Of a stretch of DNA of 33,218 nt, positions 1 to 6,394 are shown in pieces. Numbering within the stretch: position 1 is the stretch's first letter; every line of letters begins with the position of its first letter. The DNA lies in assembly GCA_003551705.1 (NCBI GenBank), contig PUNJ01000185.1, positions 1 to 33,218 on the forward strand, written 5' to 3'. This stretch comes from Chloroflexota bacterium. Lineage in GTDB: Bacteria > Chloroflexota > Dehalococcoidia > UBA2247 > RBG-13-53-26. Below the pieces are notes generated by a model. The model did not search any database, was not told where the DNA came from, and saw only the letters and a list, made by a program, of their open reading frames with translations. A program made the position numbers and the translations under genes.

Positions 1-375
1 ACCGCAGCCGACTTGGCTGCCTTGGGTCTGCCCGAGGAAACCTCCCGGCTGCTGTTTCGCACCCGCAACTCCAGGTTCTGGGTGGAAGGGGAGCAGCAGT
101 TCAGGACCGATTTCACGGCCCTGTCGGAGGACGCAGCACAATGGCTGGCCGACCGGGGCATGAAGCTGGTGGGCACCGATTACCTGTCCATCCAGCATTA
201 CGGGGCCAGCCCCACGGTGCACAAGGTCCTGCTTGGAGCCGGCATCGTGCTCGTCGAGGGGTTGAGCCTGGCGGAGGTGGAGCCGGGCGAGTACATGCTG
301 GTGTGTCTTCCTCTGAAGCTGGTGGGAGTAGACGGCTCACCGGCCAGAGCGGTGCTGATACCGAACAGCGAATAG
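1..375 (+). CDS. Cyclase / kynurenine formamidase-like protein, C-terminal part (5' truncated)
   Basis: The reading frame is open from the first base of the window, so the gene starts upstream and only about the last 124 residues are present. The fragment matches the C-terminal half of the cyclase family (KynB-like metal-dependent hydrolases). It shows LLFRTRNSRFW, an AAQWLADRGMKLVGTDYLS stretch, a VHKVLLGAGI segment, EGL, and the closing CLPLKLVGVDGSPARAVLI pattern. The metal-binding HxGTHxD region would lie in the missing N-terminal part, so catalytic competence cannot be judged. Family members hydrolyse amide or lactone-type substrates, and the substrate here is unknown. The stop is TAG at 373-375. 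A 470-base gap follows, so the gene probably ends its transcription unit. Confidence 0.8.
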   Translation, partial: TAADLAALGLPEETSRLLFRTRNSRFWVEGEQQFRTDFTALSEDAAQWLADRGMKLVGTDYLSIQHYGASPTVHKVLLGAGIVLVEGLSLAEVEPGEYMLVCLPLKLVGVDGSPARAVLIPNSE

Positions 376-845
376 GGGCAAACCTGGCCTACCCATGTTT
401 CACGAAGGTATCATTGTCCGACCGTGGCTCAAGCTGTGTATGGATCCAAGCAGGAGTCCCGTCATTGCCCGGATCATCCAAGCCCGGACACTAACCATAG
501 TCTCTAACCTGTTTCATTAACTGCTACTCTGTTGGAAATTCCTCTAAGAAATGTAACACCCCCCTTGCCAATGTGACACGCCTTCTAAACTCCCATTTCA
601 CTCTCCTTAACCGGTACGTAAAGTAGTCCATGATACCTTGGTAGTGGCCCCCGATAAACCAAGACTATTGGAAACCTGTCAAGGAGGCATGTCTAAACAG
701 TGTCGCAGCCCGACGGGGGCCTTGCACAGCAACGATTACTGGGCGGAAGGGAGGCGGGGATACAATCGACACGAACGAGTGCAGGCGATGTCTCACAACA
801 ACCGAATACAACATTACACGAACACACTATTAAGAAAGGAGATAC
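376..845. other. 470-base intergenic region upstream of the sorting-signal protein
   Basis: I find no convincing gene here. The region holds an imperfect direct repeat (550-562 and 570-582, described separately) and an A/C-rich leader just before the next gene. A TACAAT hexamer at 761-766 could be a -10 box, but no good -35 lies 16-18 bases upstream of it. An open frame at 638-925 has an AGGAGG only one base from its internal ATG and runs into the next gene, so I do not call it. The length suggests regulated expression of the downstream protein. Confidence 0.5.
550..582. repeat. Tandem operator-like direct repeat (AATGTRACAC, 20-base period)
   Basis: AATGTAACACCCC at 550-562 is followed by AATGTGACACGCC at 570-582. 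The two copies match at 11 of 13 positions and start exactly 20 bases apart, about two helical turns. This spacing is typical of paired sites for a transcription factor. It lies about 265 bases before the start codon of the sorting-signal protein. No factor can be named from the sequence. Confidence 0.4.
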
Positions 846-1382
846 ATGGGAAAACGATTGATGATCATGATGGTCATAGCGCTAATGGCGACCCTGCTCC
901 TAACCGGTTCTTTGGCCGGCGCTGACAGCCACATACCCGATCCACAGATTCCCGAGTCTGCGGCATTGACTCTGACTCCGGAGTATGAAGAGAACGTTGT
1001 GGGTGAGGTGCACACCGTTGTTGCTACCTACACTATTCAGGGTGTGCCCCAAGTTGGAAAAGCCATACTGTTCGAGATCATCTCCGGACCTAACGCCGAC
1101 GGCGTTCTGCACACAGTCCTTACTGATGAAATGGGACAGGCTGTATTCAGCTATGTTGGCGACGGTGGCCCCTGCATCGACACGATCAGGGCTGGAACTG
1201 CAGAGTGTCTGAAAGCTTATGCCCAGAAGAAGTGGGTGGAAGTGATAGCACCTCCGCCTCCGCCTCCTCCTCCGGTAGTCCCTGGCGTCACAACATGGGG
1301 TCTGCTGGGAGCAGCGATAATGCTCGGCCTTCTGATTCCCTTCGCCATTAGGCGTGGTATGCTGGCCAGCGCAAGTCGCTAA
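846..1382 (+). CDS. Secreted Ig-like protein with IPTL-CTERM-like exosortase sorting signal
   Basis: This is a 178-residue protein and probably the substrate of the exosortase encoded next to it. Residues 1-26 form a signal peptide (KR, a hydrophobic run, then a LAGA region). Residues 38-116 look like a bacterial Ig-like (Big_1/invasin-type) domain, with GEVHTVVATY, SGPNADG, TDEMGQAVFSYVG and DTIRA. A run of eight prolines (136-143) links it to the C terminus. The end has the tripartite sorting layout: VPGVTTWG (145-152), a hydrophobic helix (153-168), then RR (169-170) and a short tail. VPGVTTWG has the Pro, Trp and Gly of the IPTLxxWG motif in the same positions. The start is set by AAAGGAG a few bases before ATG 846. 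Known: such signals are processed by exosortases. Inferred: this protein is surface-exposed after processing; its role is unknown. Confidence 0.8.
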   Translation: MGKRLMIMMVIALMATLLLTGSLAGADSHIPDPQIPESAALTLTPEYEENVVGEVHTVVATYTIQGVPQVGKAILFEIISGPNADGVLHTVLTDEMGQAVFSYVGDGGPCIDTIRAGTAECLKAYAQKKWVEVIAPPPPPPPPVVPGVTTWGLLGAAIMLGLLIPFAIRRGMLASASR

Positions 1383-1412
1383 TCGACTGGATTCTGACGG
1401 AATGTAATCCCG

Positions 1413-1451
1413 GGAGATACCCCGATGCCTGCCCCGGCTCGGGGTATCTCC
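1413..1451 (+). terminator. 11-bp hairpin between substrate and exosortase genes
   Basis: GGAGATACCCC (1413-1423) and GGGGTATCTCC (1441-1451) are perfect reverse complements around a 17-base loop. No T-run follows on the + strand. It may be a partial terminator or RNA-processing/stability element that lets the substrate be made in excess over the sortase. It sits 31 bases after the substrate stop and 26 bases before the exosortase start. Confidence 0.5.
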
Positions 1452-1477
1452 ACAATAACAGCTGAAGAAGGAGTACA

Positions 1478-2026
1478 ATGACGCGTGCGCATACGGATGA
1501 GGAAACCCCACCCCCGCTGGAGCCGTTTCTGAAGCGTAATTGGAAACTGATCCGCGCCAGCCTGGTCTTTGCCGGAACCCTGGGCATCTGGTTGGCCTGG
1601 TATCCCGTCCTGGTAAAGACAGATGCCATGGCCGGGTTACTGGAACTCAATGCCGATCTTACCGCTCTCATGCTTCGCTGGCTGGGTGTCGCCATAACCG
1701 TGGAAGGCACACTGGTGAGTTCGTCGGTCTTCGCCATGAGGATAGGCCATGAATGTACATCCGTTGTGCCGATGGTGCTCCTCATCTGTGCCGCCATAGC
1801 CTATCCGTCACAGATCAGGCAGAAACTCCTGTGCGTAGCCTTGGGTCTGCCCATTCTCTTCCTATTGAACCTGGCACGCACGGTAAGCCTCTACTATGTA
1901 GGGGTCCACATTCCGGACTATTTCGACATGTTGCATTACGTGGTCTGGCAATCAATTATGATTCTGGCTGTGGTCGCCATCTGGCTATATTGGGCTGGGA
2001 GGTTGGTCAATGTCCGTACAACGTAA
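1478..2026 (+). CDS. Exosortase/archaeosortase family transpeptidase (XrtH-like)
   Basis: This is a 182-residue multi-pass membrane protein of the exosortase/archaeosortase family. Members cut C-terminal sorting signals and probably transfer the protein to another surface acceptor. The three catalytic-type residues are visible: Cys93 in HECTSVVP, Arg134 in FLLNLARTVSLYY, and His153 in DMLHYVVWQ. Hydrophobic helices lie at about 26-45, 60-75, 94-110, 116-133 and 158-175. GAAGGAG precedes ATG 1478 by 7 bases. The neighbouring IPTL-CTERM-like protein suggests an exosortase H-type specificity, since in TIGRFAM naming XrtH pairs with IPTLxxWG signals. The ECT motif also recalls archaeosortases. 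I am confident of the family and less so of the subfamily. Confidence 0.85.
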   Translation: MTRAHTDEETPPPLEPFLKRNWKLIRASLVFAGTLGIWLAWYPVLVKTDAMAGLLELNADLTALMLRWLGVAITVEGTLVSSSVFAMRIGHECTSVVPMVLLICAAIAYPSQIRQKLLCVALGLPILFLLNLARTVSLYYVGVHIPDYFDMLHYVVWQSIMILAVVAIWLYWAGRLVNVRTT

Positions 2027-2570
2027 GCTATTCTTCTTCGTTCTGAAGGTCTTTCTGGTAATACTCGTGTTCTCTTCTTTCTGGCCTTTTGTGGCACCCA
2101 GTTACACCAGCGTCCTGACAATGGCCTCCGATGCTGTTTCCTCGGATACCCTGCTGTTTAATCCTAATGGTACCACCATTCACGTACAGATCAGGGGAGT
2201 GGCAGAGGGTGCCTCTCTCTACACGATGCCCTTGCAGGGGGGACTGCTGTTGCTTATGGCCCTGATCCTGGTAACGCCGGGAGTCCCCATAGTCAGGCGG
2301 CTGGCGTATGCTGTTCTCGGCGGGGCCATTATTTTCGGCATCCATATCATTTCCATACTTGTACTGAGCCACGAGATGCTGTCCATGCGACCGCTCGTGG
2401 TCTTGTTCGCATCGGTGGGTATCGACCTCTTCCCGGTGCTGGTATGGCTCCTGTTTTCGGCAAGATACTGGTGGCCCGAGATGCGTCAGGCGGTGCCGGT
2501 GCCGGTTGTCATGGAAGCGGAGGGGGGACCAAAAGGTGACAGTCCGGTTGAGTCCGGGCCGGATTCATAG
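2010..2570 (+). CDS. Exosortase-associated multi-pass membrane protein
   Basis: This 186-residue protein starts inside the exosortase gene (17-base overlap), with GGGAGG at 1997-2002 before ATG 2010, so the two are likely co-translated. One N-terminal helix (about 6-30) is followed by an extracytoplasmic stretch of some 45 residues. Three more helices follow (about 75-92, 97-119, 126-148), then a charged Pro/Gly/Glu-rich cytoplasmic tail. I see no catalytic motif. Its place and topology match what has been annotated elsewhere as an exosortase H-associated membrane protein; that link is from memory and position, not from alignment. It may help present the substrate or form part of the sortase complex. 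Confidence 0.65.
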   Translation: MSVQRKLFFFVLKVFLVILVFSSFWPFVAPSYTSVLTMASDAVSSDTLLFNPNGTTIHVQIRGVAEGASLYTMPLQGGLLLLMALILVTPGVPIVRRLAYAVLGGAIIFGIHIISILVLSHEMLSMRPLVVLFASVGIDLFPVLVWLLFSARYWWPEMRQAVPVPVVMEAEGGPKGDSPVESGPDS

Positions 2571-2807
2571 ATCGACGCTACTTGGCCCGGAAACCAGACG
2601 AGTACAGGCAAGGGTACAACTGCAGACTTGCAAGATACTAGGTGTTACCCTTGCTTCTTCACAGTCCCTGCGCAAGCCGGACCGGTATGTTTGCTTGCCC
2701 CACTGTCCATTCCCTGGACCCGATAGCCGCGCCATCGTGGCCGTCTGAAACGAAACCTCTTGGTTCCGGAGCTATTCCGTGAAGCTTCGTGCTGAGCGTG
2801 CCTGGCC
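2571..2807. other. Intergenic region after the sorting cassette, with an inverted repeat
   Basis: No gene is supported here. GCAAGGGTA (2608-2616) and TACCCTTGC (2646-2654) form an inverted repeat with a long 29-base loop, followed by a pyrimidine-rich CTTCTTC. It could be a weak terminator for the sorting operon. The rest, up to the promoter at 2808, shows nothing I recognise. Confidence 0.35.
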
Positions 2808-2836
2808 TTGACCCAGGTTCTTATTGTTGGTATGTT
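2808..2836 (+). promoter_or_regulatory. Sigma70-type promoter for the winged-helix / ftsA region
   Basis: TTGACC (2808-2813) and TATGTT (2831-2836) are separated by exactly 17 bases. Transcription would start near 2843, about 37 bases before the ATG at 2880. The promoter lies in front of the small HTH gene and could also serve ftsA-ftsZ. Confidence 0.6.
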
Positions 2837-2879
2837 ATATCTCAATTTACTCCCCAGTTCAAGAGGTAGGTGCTGTGAC

Positions 2880-3137
2880 ATGATACAGGATGAAGAACAA
2901 GCTATTTTGGGTTTCCTCAAGAACGAAGCGCTTGCCGGACATTTCGAGAGCACGACCATGGAGATTGCTGGCGGAGTCAAGCTCAGTTATAATCAGGTGG
3001 CAAGGTTGCTTGAACGCCTTATCCTGATGGCCAGAATAGGATTCAGGGAGCGAGGGACTGAGAGAAGGCTAGTGCGTTATTTCTTCATCAAGGACATTCA
3101 CGACCTCTACCAGCAGGAATTCCCAGTAGATGGATGA
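2880..3137 (+). CDS. Small winged-helix-like DNA-binding protein upstream of ftsA
   Basis: This is an 85-residue protein. The start at ATG 2880 is preferred over a longer frame because AGAGGTAGG (2862-2870) precedes it and because the longer version would begin inside the promoter -35 box. The pattern fits a small winged-helix domain: a helical N-terminal part (DEEQAILGFLKNE), then LSYNQVARLLERLILMARIGF (19 to 21 residues, helix-turn-helix-like), a charged turn (RERGTERR) and a beta-hairpin-like RYFFI. I recognise no specific family. It lies 78 bases before ftsA on the same strand, so it may regulate or be co-expressed with the division genes. That is inference from position. Confidence 0.65.
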   Translation: MIQDEEQAILGFLKNEALAGHFESTTMEIAGGVKLSYNQVARLLERLILMARIGFRERGTERRLVRYFFIKDIHDLYQQEFPVDG

Positions 3138-3158
3138 ACCTGCCGGCAATCAGGACTA

Positions 3159-3185
3159 TTTACAAGCGAAGGCTGCCGATATAAT
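3159..3185 (+). promoter_or_regulatory. Candidate promoter directly upstream of ftsA
   Basis: A perfect TATAAT -10 box lies at 3180-3185. TTTACA (3159-3164) is a fair -35 but with a short 15-base spacer; a 17-base spacing gives a poor -35. It would allow ftsA-ftsZ transcription separate from the small HTH gene. Confidence 0.45.
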
Positions 3186-3215
3186 ATAGGCTAACGTTAG
3201 AAAAAGGAGAGGAAC

Positions 3216-4454
3216 ATGGCGGTTGGCAATATTGCCTGCGTTGATATTGGCAGTAGCAAGATCAGCACGGTTATTGCTAATGTAACTGACAGGAGGATAG
3301 TCGATATCCTTGGAGTGGGCCATGCGGCCTCAAGGGGTATCCAAAAGGGTATAGTTCTTGATATCGAAGATGCTACCGCGGCGATCAGGGAGTCGGTGGA
3401 TAGAGCAAGCAGCAATGCCCCCAAGGTGTCTTGGGCCGTGGTTGGTTTCAGTGGAAAACATATCAATTCGACTAATCCCATGGTATCTGTAGATACACGA
3501 CGCCGCGACCATCTGGTCACTGATCTGGCTATAGCTCAAGCAGAGAAGAAGATGCAGGCGGTGATATTTCCGGAAGACAGGGTCAAAGTAAACATAGTCA
3601 AAAGGCAATATGCTCTTGACCGTGTAGAAGGCATCAAGAACCCCCTGGGAATGCATGGTTTTCGTCTTGATCTGGAAGCTCATATCGTGACGGCTGACTT
3701 TGCATACATGGAGAACCTGGCACTTTGCTTGAAACGTGCAGGTGTTTGGGTTACGGCCGATAGCTTTGTTGCCGGCCCGCTGGCCGCATCCGAGGCTGTG
3801 CTTGAGTTCGAAGACAAGCAATCAGGTGTTATCGTCGCTGATGTAGGTGGGGGCACAACTGGAATAGCAGTGTTCCGGGATTCCAGCATCTGGCATACGT
3901 CCGTACTTCCAGTAGGAGGCAGGCAAATAACCAACGACCTCGCTGTCGGCCTCAGCATTCCCTTCAGCGCCGCTGAAGAACTGAAGACGAAAGCCGGCAG
4001 CCTGTATCCGGAACAAGGTCTGGACAGCGAGGTGCTCGAAATGCTGAGCAGGTATAGCACCACGCCTGAAGAGGTCAGTTACATTATACGAGCCAGGATG
4101 GAAGAGATCCTGAGAATGATCGTCTCCAAATCCCCGTATGTGCCTCACATACTGGTGCTTACCGGCGGTGGGGCCAAAATGCGCGGGCTGGAGCAGTTTG
4201 CGCGCGAAGTGGTTGGCCTGCAGGTACGCATTGGCAGTCCCAGGGTCCTGCCGGATGACAGCAAGGGCCTTGTGGACCCGGCTTATGCTGTAGCAGTGGG
4301 TCTATTGCTCTGGGGTTCCAACAGAGAGGGCGTCAATGGCGCCTCCAGCGGCGGCTTGAACAATCTCATAACCGGAGTCCGGTCCGGCCTAACGGCGTTG
4401 TGGAACCGGCGTCCCAGGGTTTCTTTTGGTCCAGCTTCATCTTCGGAGTCCTAG
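3216..4454 (+). CDS. ftsA: Cell division protein FtsA
   Basis: FtsA is an actin-like ATPase that tethers FtsZ filaments to the membrane at the division site. The protein has 412 residues, the usual length. Seen: the phosphate-1 motif DIGSSK (10-15), the phosphate-2 motif DVGGGTTGIAVF (209-220), the adenosine motif TGGGAKMRG (316-324), and the family's 1C subdomain region between about 85 and 160. The C terminus carries an amphipathic stretch (about 384-399, with LITGVRSGLTALWNRR), consistent with a membrane-targeting helix. AAGGAGAGG precedes ATG 3216. ftsZ follows after 62 bases, so the pair is probably co-transcribed. No ftsQ or mur genes accompany them. Confidence 0.97.
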   Translation: MAVGNIACVDIGSSKISTVIANVTDRRIVDILGVGHAASRGIQKGIVLDIEDATAAIRESVDRASSNAPKVSWAVVGFSGKHINSTNPMVSVDTRRRDHLVTDLAIAQAEKKMQAVIFPEDRVKVNIVKRQYALDRVEGIKNPLGMHGFRLDLEAHIVTADFAYMENLALCLKRAGVWVTADSFVAGPLAASEAVLEFEDKQSGVIVADVGGGTTGIAVFRDSSIWHTSVLPVGGRQITNDLAVGLSIPFSAAEELKTKAGSLYPEQGLDSEVLEMLSRYSTTPEEVSYIIRARMEEILRMIVSKSPYVPHILVLTGGGAKMRGLEQFAREVVGLQVRIGSPRVLPDDSKGLVDPAYAVAVGLLLWGSNREGVNGASSGGLNNLITGVRSGLTALWNRRPRVSFGPASSSES

Positions 4455-4516
4455 GTCCTGTTAGGAAGATAAAAAACGCAAGAGAAAAGTAGTGCTAGGA
4501 GTAGGGGGTATGGTCA

Positions 4517-5596
4517 ATGAGTTTCGTACCTACGCCGGTTAGAATCAAGTGTATCGGGGTAGGCGGTGGTGGTTGTAATGCGATTAATCGTATGGTCAAG
4601 TCGGGTATCCACGGCGTTGAATTCATAGCTGTCAACACTGATGTACAGGCCTTGATGATGAATGATGCGCCAACCAGGATCCAGATTGGCCAGAAACTGT
4701 CCAGGGGACTTGGAGCTGGGGGTGATCCCGGTAAGGGGCGTGCCGCAGCCGAGGAGACCTTGAACGATCTGCGCGAGTCCGTCAAGGGCGCCAACATGAT
4801 CTTTATAGCCTCCGGCATGGGAGGCGGTACCGGCACGGGTGCTTCTCCTGTGATTGCGAAACTTGCCAAGGAGAGCGGGGCTCTTACTATTGCTATCGTG
4901 ACCAGGCCCTTCAATTTCGAAATGGCGCGTCGCATGCAACTGGCCGAGGAAGGCGTCACCGCTCTAACGGATGAAGTTGATGCCATGATCGTTATCCCCA
5001 ATGAGCGGCTTCTTTCCGTAAGCGGGGACAAGATGACCGTAGACAATGCCTTCAAGATGGTGGACGATGTCTTGATGATCGCCGTACGTACCATTACCGA
5101 GGTCATCACCGTCCCGGGTCTCATAAACCTCGACTTTGCGGACGTAACTGCTATCATGAAGGAAGCCGGACCATGCAGACTGTCGATCGGCTACGGCAGC
5201 GGCCAGAACAGGGTCGTGGAGGCAGCCAAGACAGTCATATCAAGTGAATTGCTCGAAGTACCGATTACCGGGGCTACCGGCGTCTTGTACGTGGTTTCTG
5301 GTCCGCCCAACTTGACTCTTTCCGAAGTCGGCCAAGCCGCCAGCGTTATCGAAGCTGCTGTGGACGAGGAAGCACTGGTCATATTCGGCGTAACAGTGGA
5401 CCCCAAGTTGAACAACGACGTGAGGATCACTCTGGTGGCGACTGGCTTCACACCAATTAAGGAAATAACTGCAGCCAAGAAGGAAGAGGAATTCCGGGGG
5501 CTGATTCGTGAATTGGAGTCAGATGAGAGCCGTCTCGAAGCCCCTGCTTTCATGCGGCGGCCCATTACCATGCGCCGCATGTCCAAGAACACTTAA
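4517..5596 (+). CDS. ftsZ: Cell division protein FtsZ
   Basis: FtsZ is the tubulin-like GTPase that forms the division ring. It has 359 residues. Seen: the N-terminal GVGGGGCNAINRM (14-26), the tubulin signature GGGTGTG (102-108), TRPFNFE (129-135), PNERLL (161-166) and the T7 loop NLDFADV (204-210). The conserved C-terminal peptide is recognisable as APAFMRRP (342-349), which would bind FtsA, and the linker before it is short. Odd points are GPCRLSIG (218-225) where most FtsZ have an ALMGIG-type motif, and MIAVRTITEVI in helix H7 where RQGVQGISDLI is usual. The start ATG 4517 has AGGAGTAGGGGG upstream. A strong terminator follows. Confidence 0.97.
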   Translation: MSFVPTPVRIKCIGVGGGGCNAINRMVKSGIHGVEFIAVNTDVQALMMNDAPTRIQIGQKLSRGLGAGGDPGKGRAAAEETLNDLRESVKGANMIFIASGMGGGTGTGASPVIAKLAKESGALTIAIVTRPFNFEMARRMQLAEEGVTALTDEVDAMIVIPNERLLSVSGDKMTVDNAFKMVDDVLMIAVRTITEVITVPGLINLDFADVTAIMKEAGPCRLSIGYGSGQNRVVEAAKTVISSELLEVPITGATGVLYVVSGPPNLTLSEVGQAASVIEAAVDEEALVIFGVTVDPKLNNDVRITLVATGFTPIKEITAAKKEEEFRGLIRELESDESRLEAPAFMRRPITMRRMSKNT

Positions 5597-5616
5597 GCAC
5601 ATGTACCCGAAATATG

Positions 5617-5657
5617 GCAGGACCGTTGGTCGACTCCACGGTCCTGCTTGTTTTTTT
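5617..5657 (+). terminator. Intrinsic terminator after ftsZ
   Basis: GCAGGACCG (5617-5625) pairs perfectly with CGGTCCTGC (5639-5647) around a 13-base loop, followed by TTG and seven T (5651-5657). This is a textbook Rho-independent terminator, 20 bases after the ftsZ stop. Confidence 0.92.
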
Positions 5658-5702
5658 CCGGCGATGACGGAACTCGCGTAAACTTCTTTCTGCGAGGGCA
5701 AT

Positions 5703-6389
5703 ATGGGGCAAGAATACGAGATAAATCTTCTAGCCAAAGAGGAATCATGGCGAATGTTTCGCATCATGGGGGAACTGGTCGAAGGCTTCGACAAGCTCGT
5801 TGGCGTAGAACCCGCGGTAACAATATACGGTTCCGCCAGACTGAGACGAGATGACCCTCTCTATTCACAGACGGAGGAGATAGCGCGCCGGTTAGGCGGT
5901 ATGGGCTTTTCCATTATCACTGGAGGTGGGCCCGGCGTGATGGAGGCGGCAAACAAGGGAGCGCTTCAAGCCACTGCCCCCTCGATAGGTCTTAATATCG
6001 AATTGCCCGAAGAGCAGGTATGCAACAACTACACAACAAGGTCAATAACCTTCGATCACTTTTTCGTCAGAAAGATCATGCTGGTGAAGTATGCGACTGC
6101 TTTCGTGATACTGCCCGGGGGTATCGGGACCATGGACGAGCTTTCCGAGGTGTTGACGCTCATGCAGACCCACAAGATACGGCCCTTCCCGGTCGTTCTG
6201 TATGACGGTACCTTCTGGCAGGGGTTTCTGGACTGGATGCGGCATAGCGTTCTGGCCAGGGGTTACATTTCGGAGGAAGACCTCAACCTGGTCAGGGTTT
6301 GCGACGAACCCGAAGCTGTAATCAACGTCGTACAGACCTGGTACATGAGGCATGAAATCGTTGGGCGGAGAGCCCTGCCCTTCAGGTAG
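5703..6389 (+). CDS. LOG family (TIGR00730-type) nucleoside-monophosphate phosphoribohydrolase-like protein
   Basis: This is a 228-residue Rossmann-type protein of the LOG/lysine-decarboxylase-like family. Members cleave the base from nucleoside 5'-monophosphates (for example cytokinin activation). The two diagnostic motifs are present: GGGPGVMEAANKGA (74-87) and PGGIGTMDEL (138-147), which form the substrate pocket. It is longer at the N terminus than the minimal family, with a helical 35-residue lead. GCGAGGG lies just before ATG 5703. It follows the ftsZ terminator and ends 5 bases from the convergent nuclease gene. The true substrate in bacteria of this kind is uncertain; older annotations as lysine decarboxylase are wrong for this family. 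Confidence 0.9.
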   Translation: MGQEYEINLLAKEESWRMFRIMGELVEGFDKLVGVEPAVTIYGSARLRRDDPLYSQTEEIARRLGGMGFSIITGGGPGVMEAANKGALQATAPSIGLNIELPEEQVCNNYTTRSITFDHFFVRKIMLVKYATAFVILPGGIGTMDELSEVLTLMQTHKIRPFPVVLYDGTFWQGFLDWMRHSVLARGYISEEDLNLVRVCDEPEAVINVVQTWYMRHEIVGRRALPFR

Positions 6390-6394
6390 CCGCC

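Noticed and set aside
638-925. A 95-residue + strand frame in the first intergenic region
   Set aside because: Its internal ATG is only one base from the AGGAGG, it overlaps the sorting-signal gene, and its composition does not look like a protein.
900-1511. A 203-residue - strand frame opposite the sorting-signal gene
   Set aside because: It is the mirror of the real gene, with poly-Arg from the proline run, and has no sensible ribosome site.
2645-2980. A - strand frame across the promoter before ftsA
   Set aside because: It covers a clear + strand promoter and the start of the HTH gene; no family likeness.
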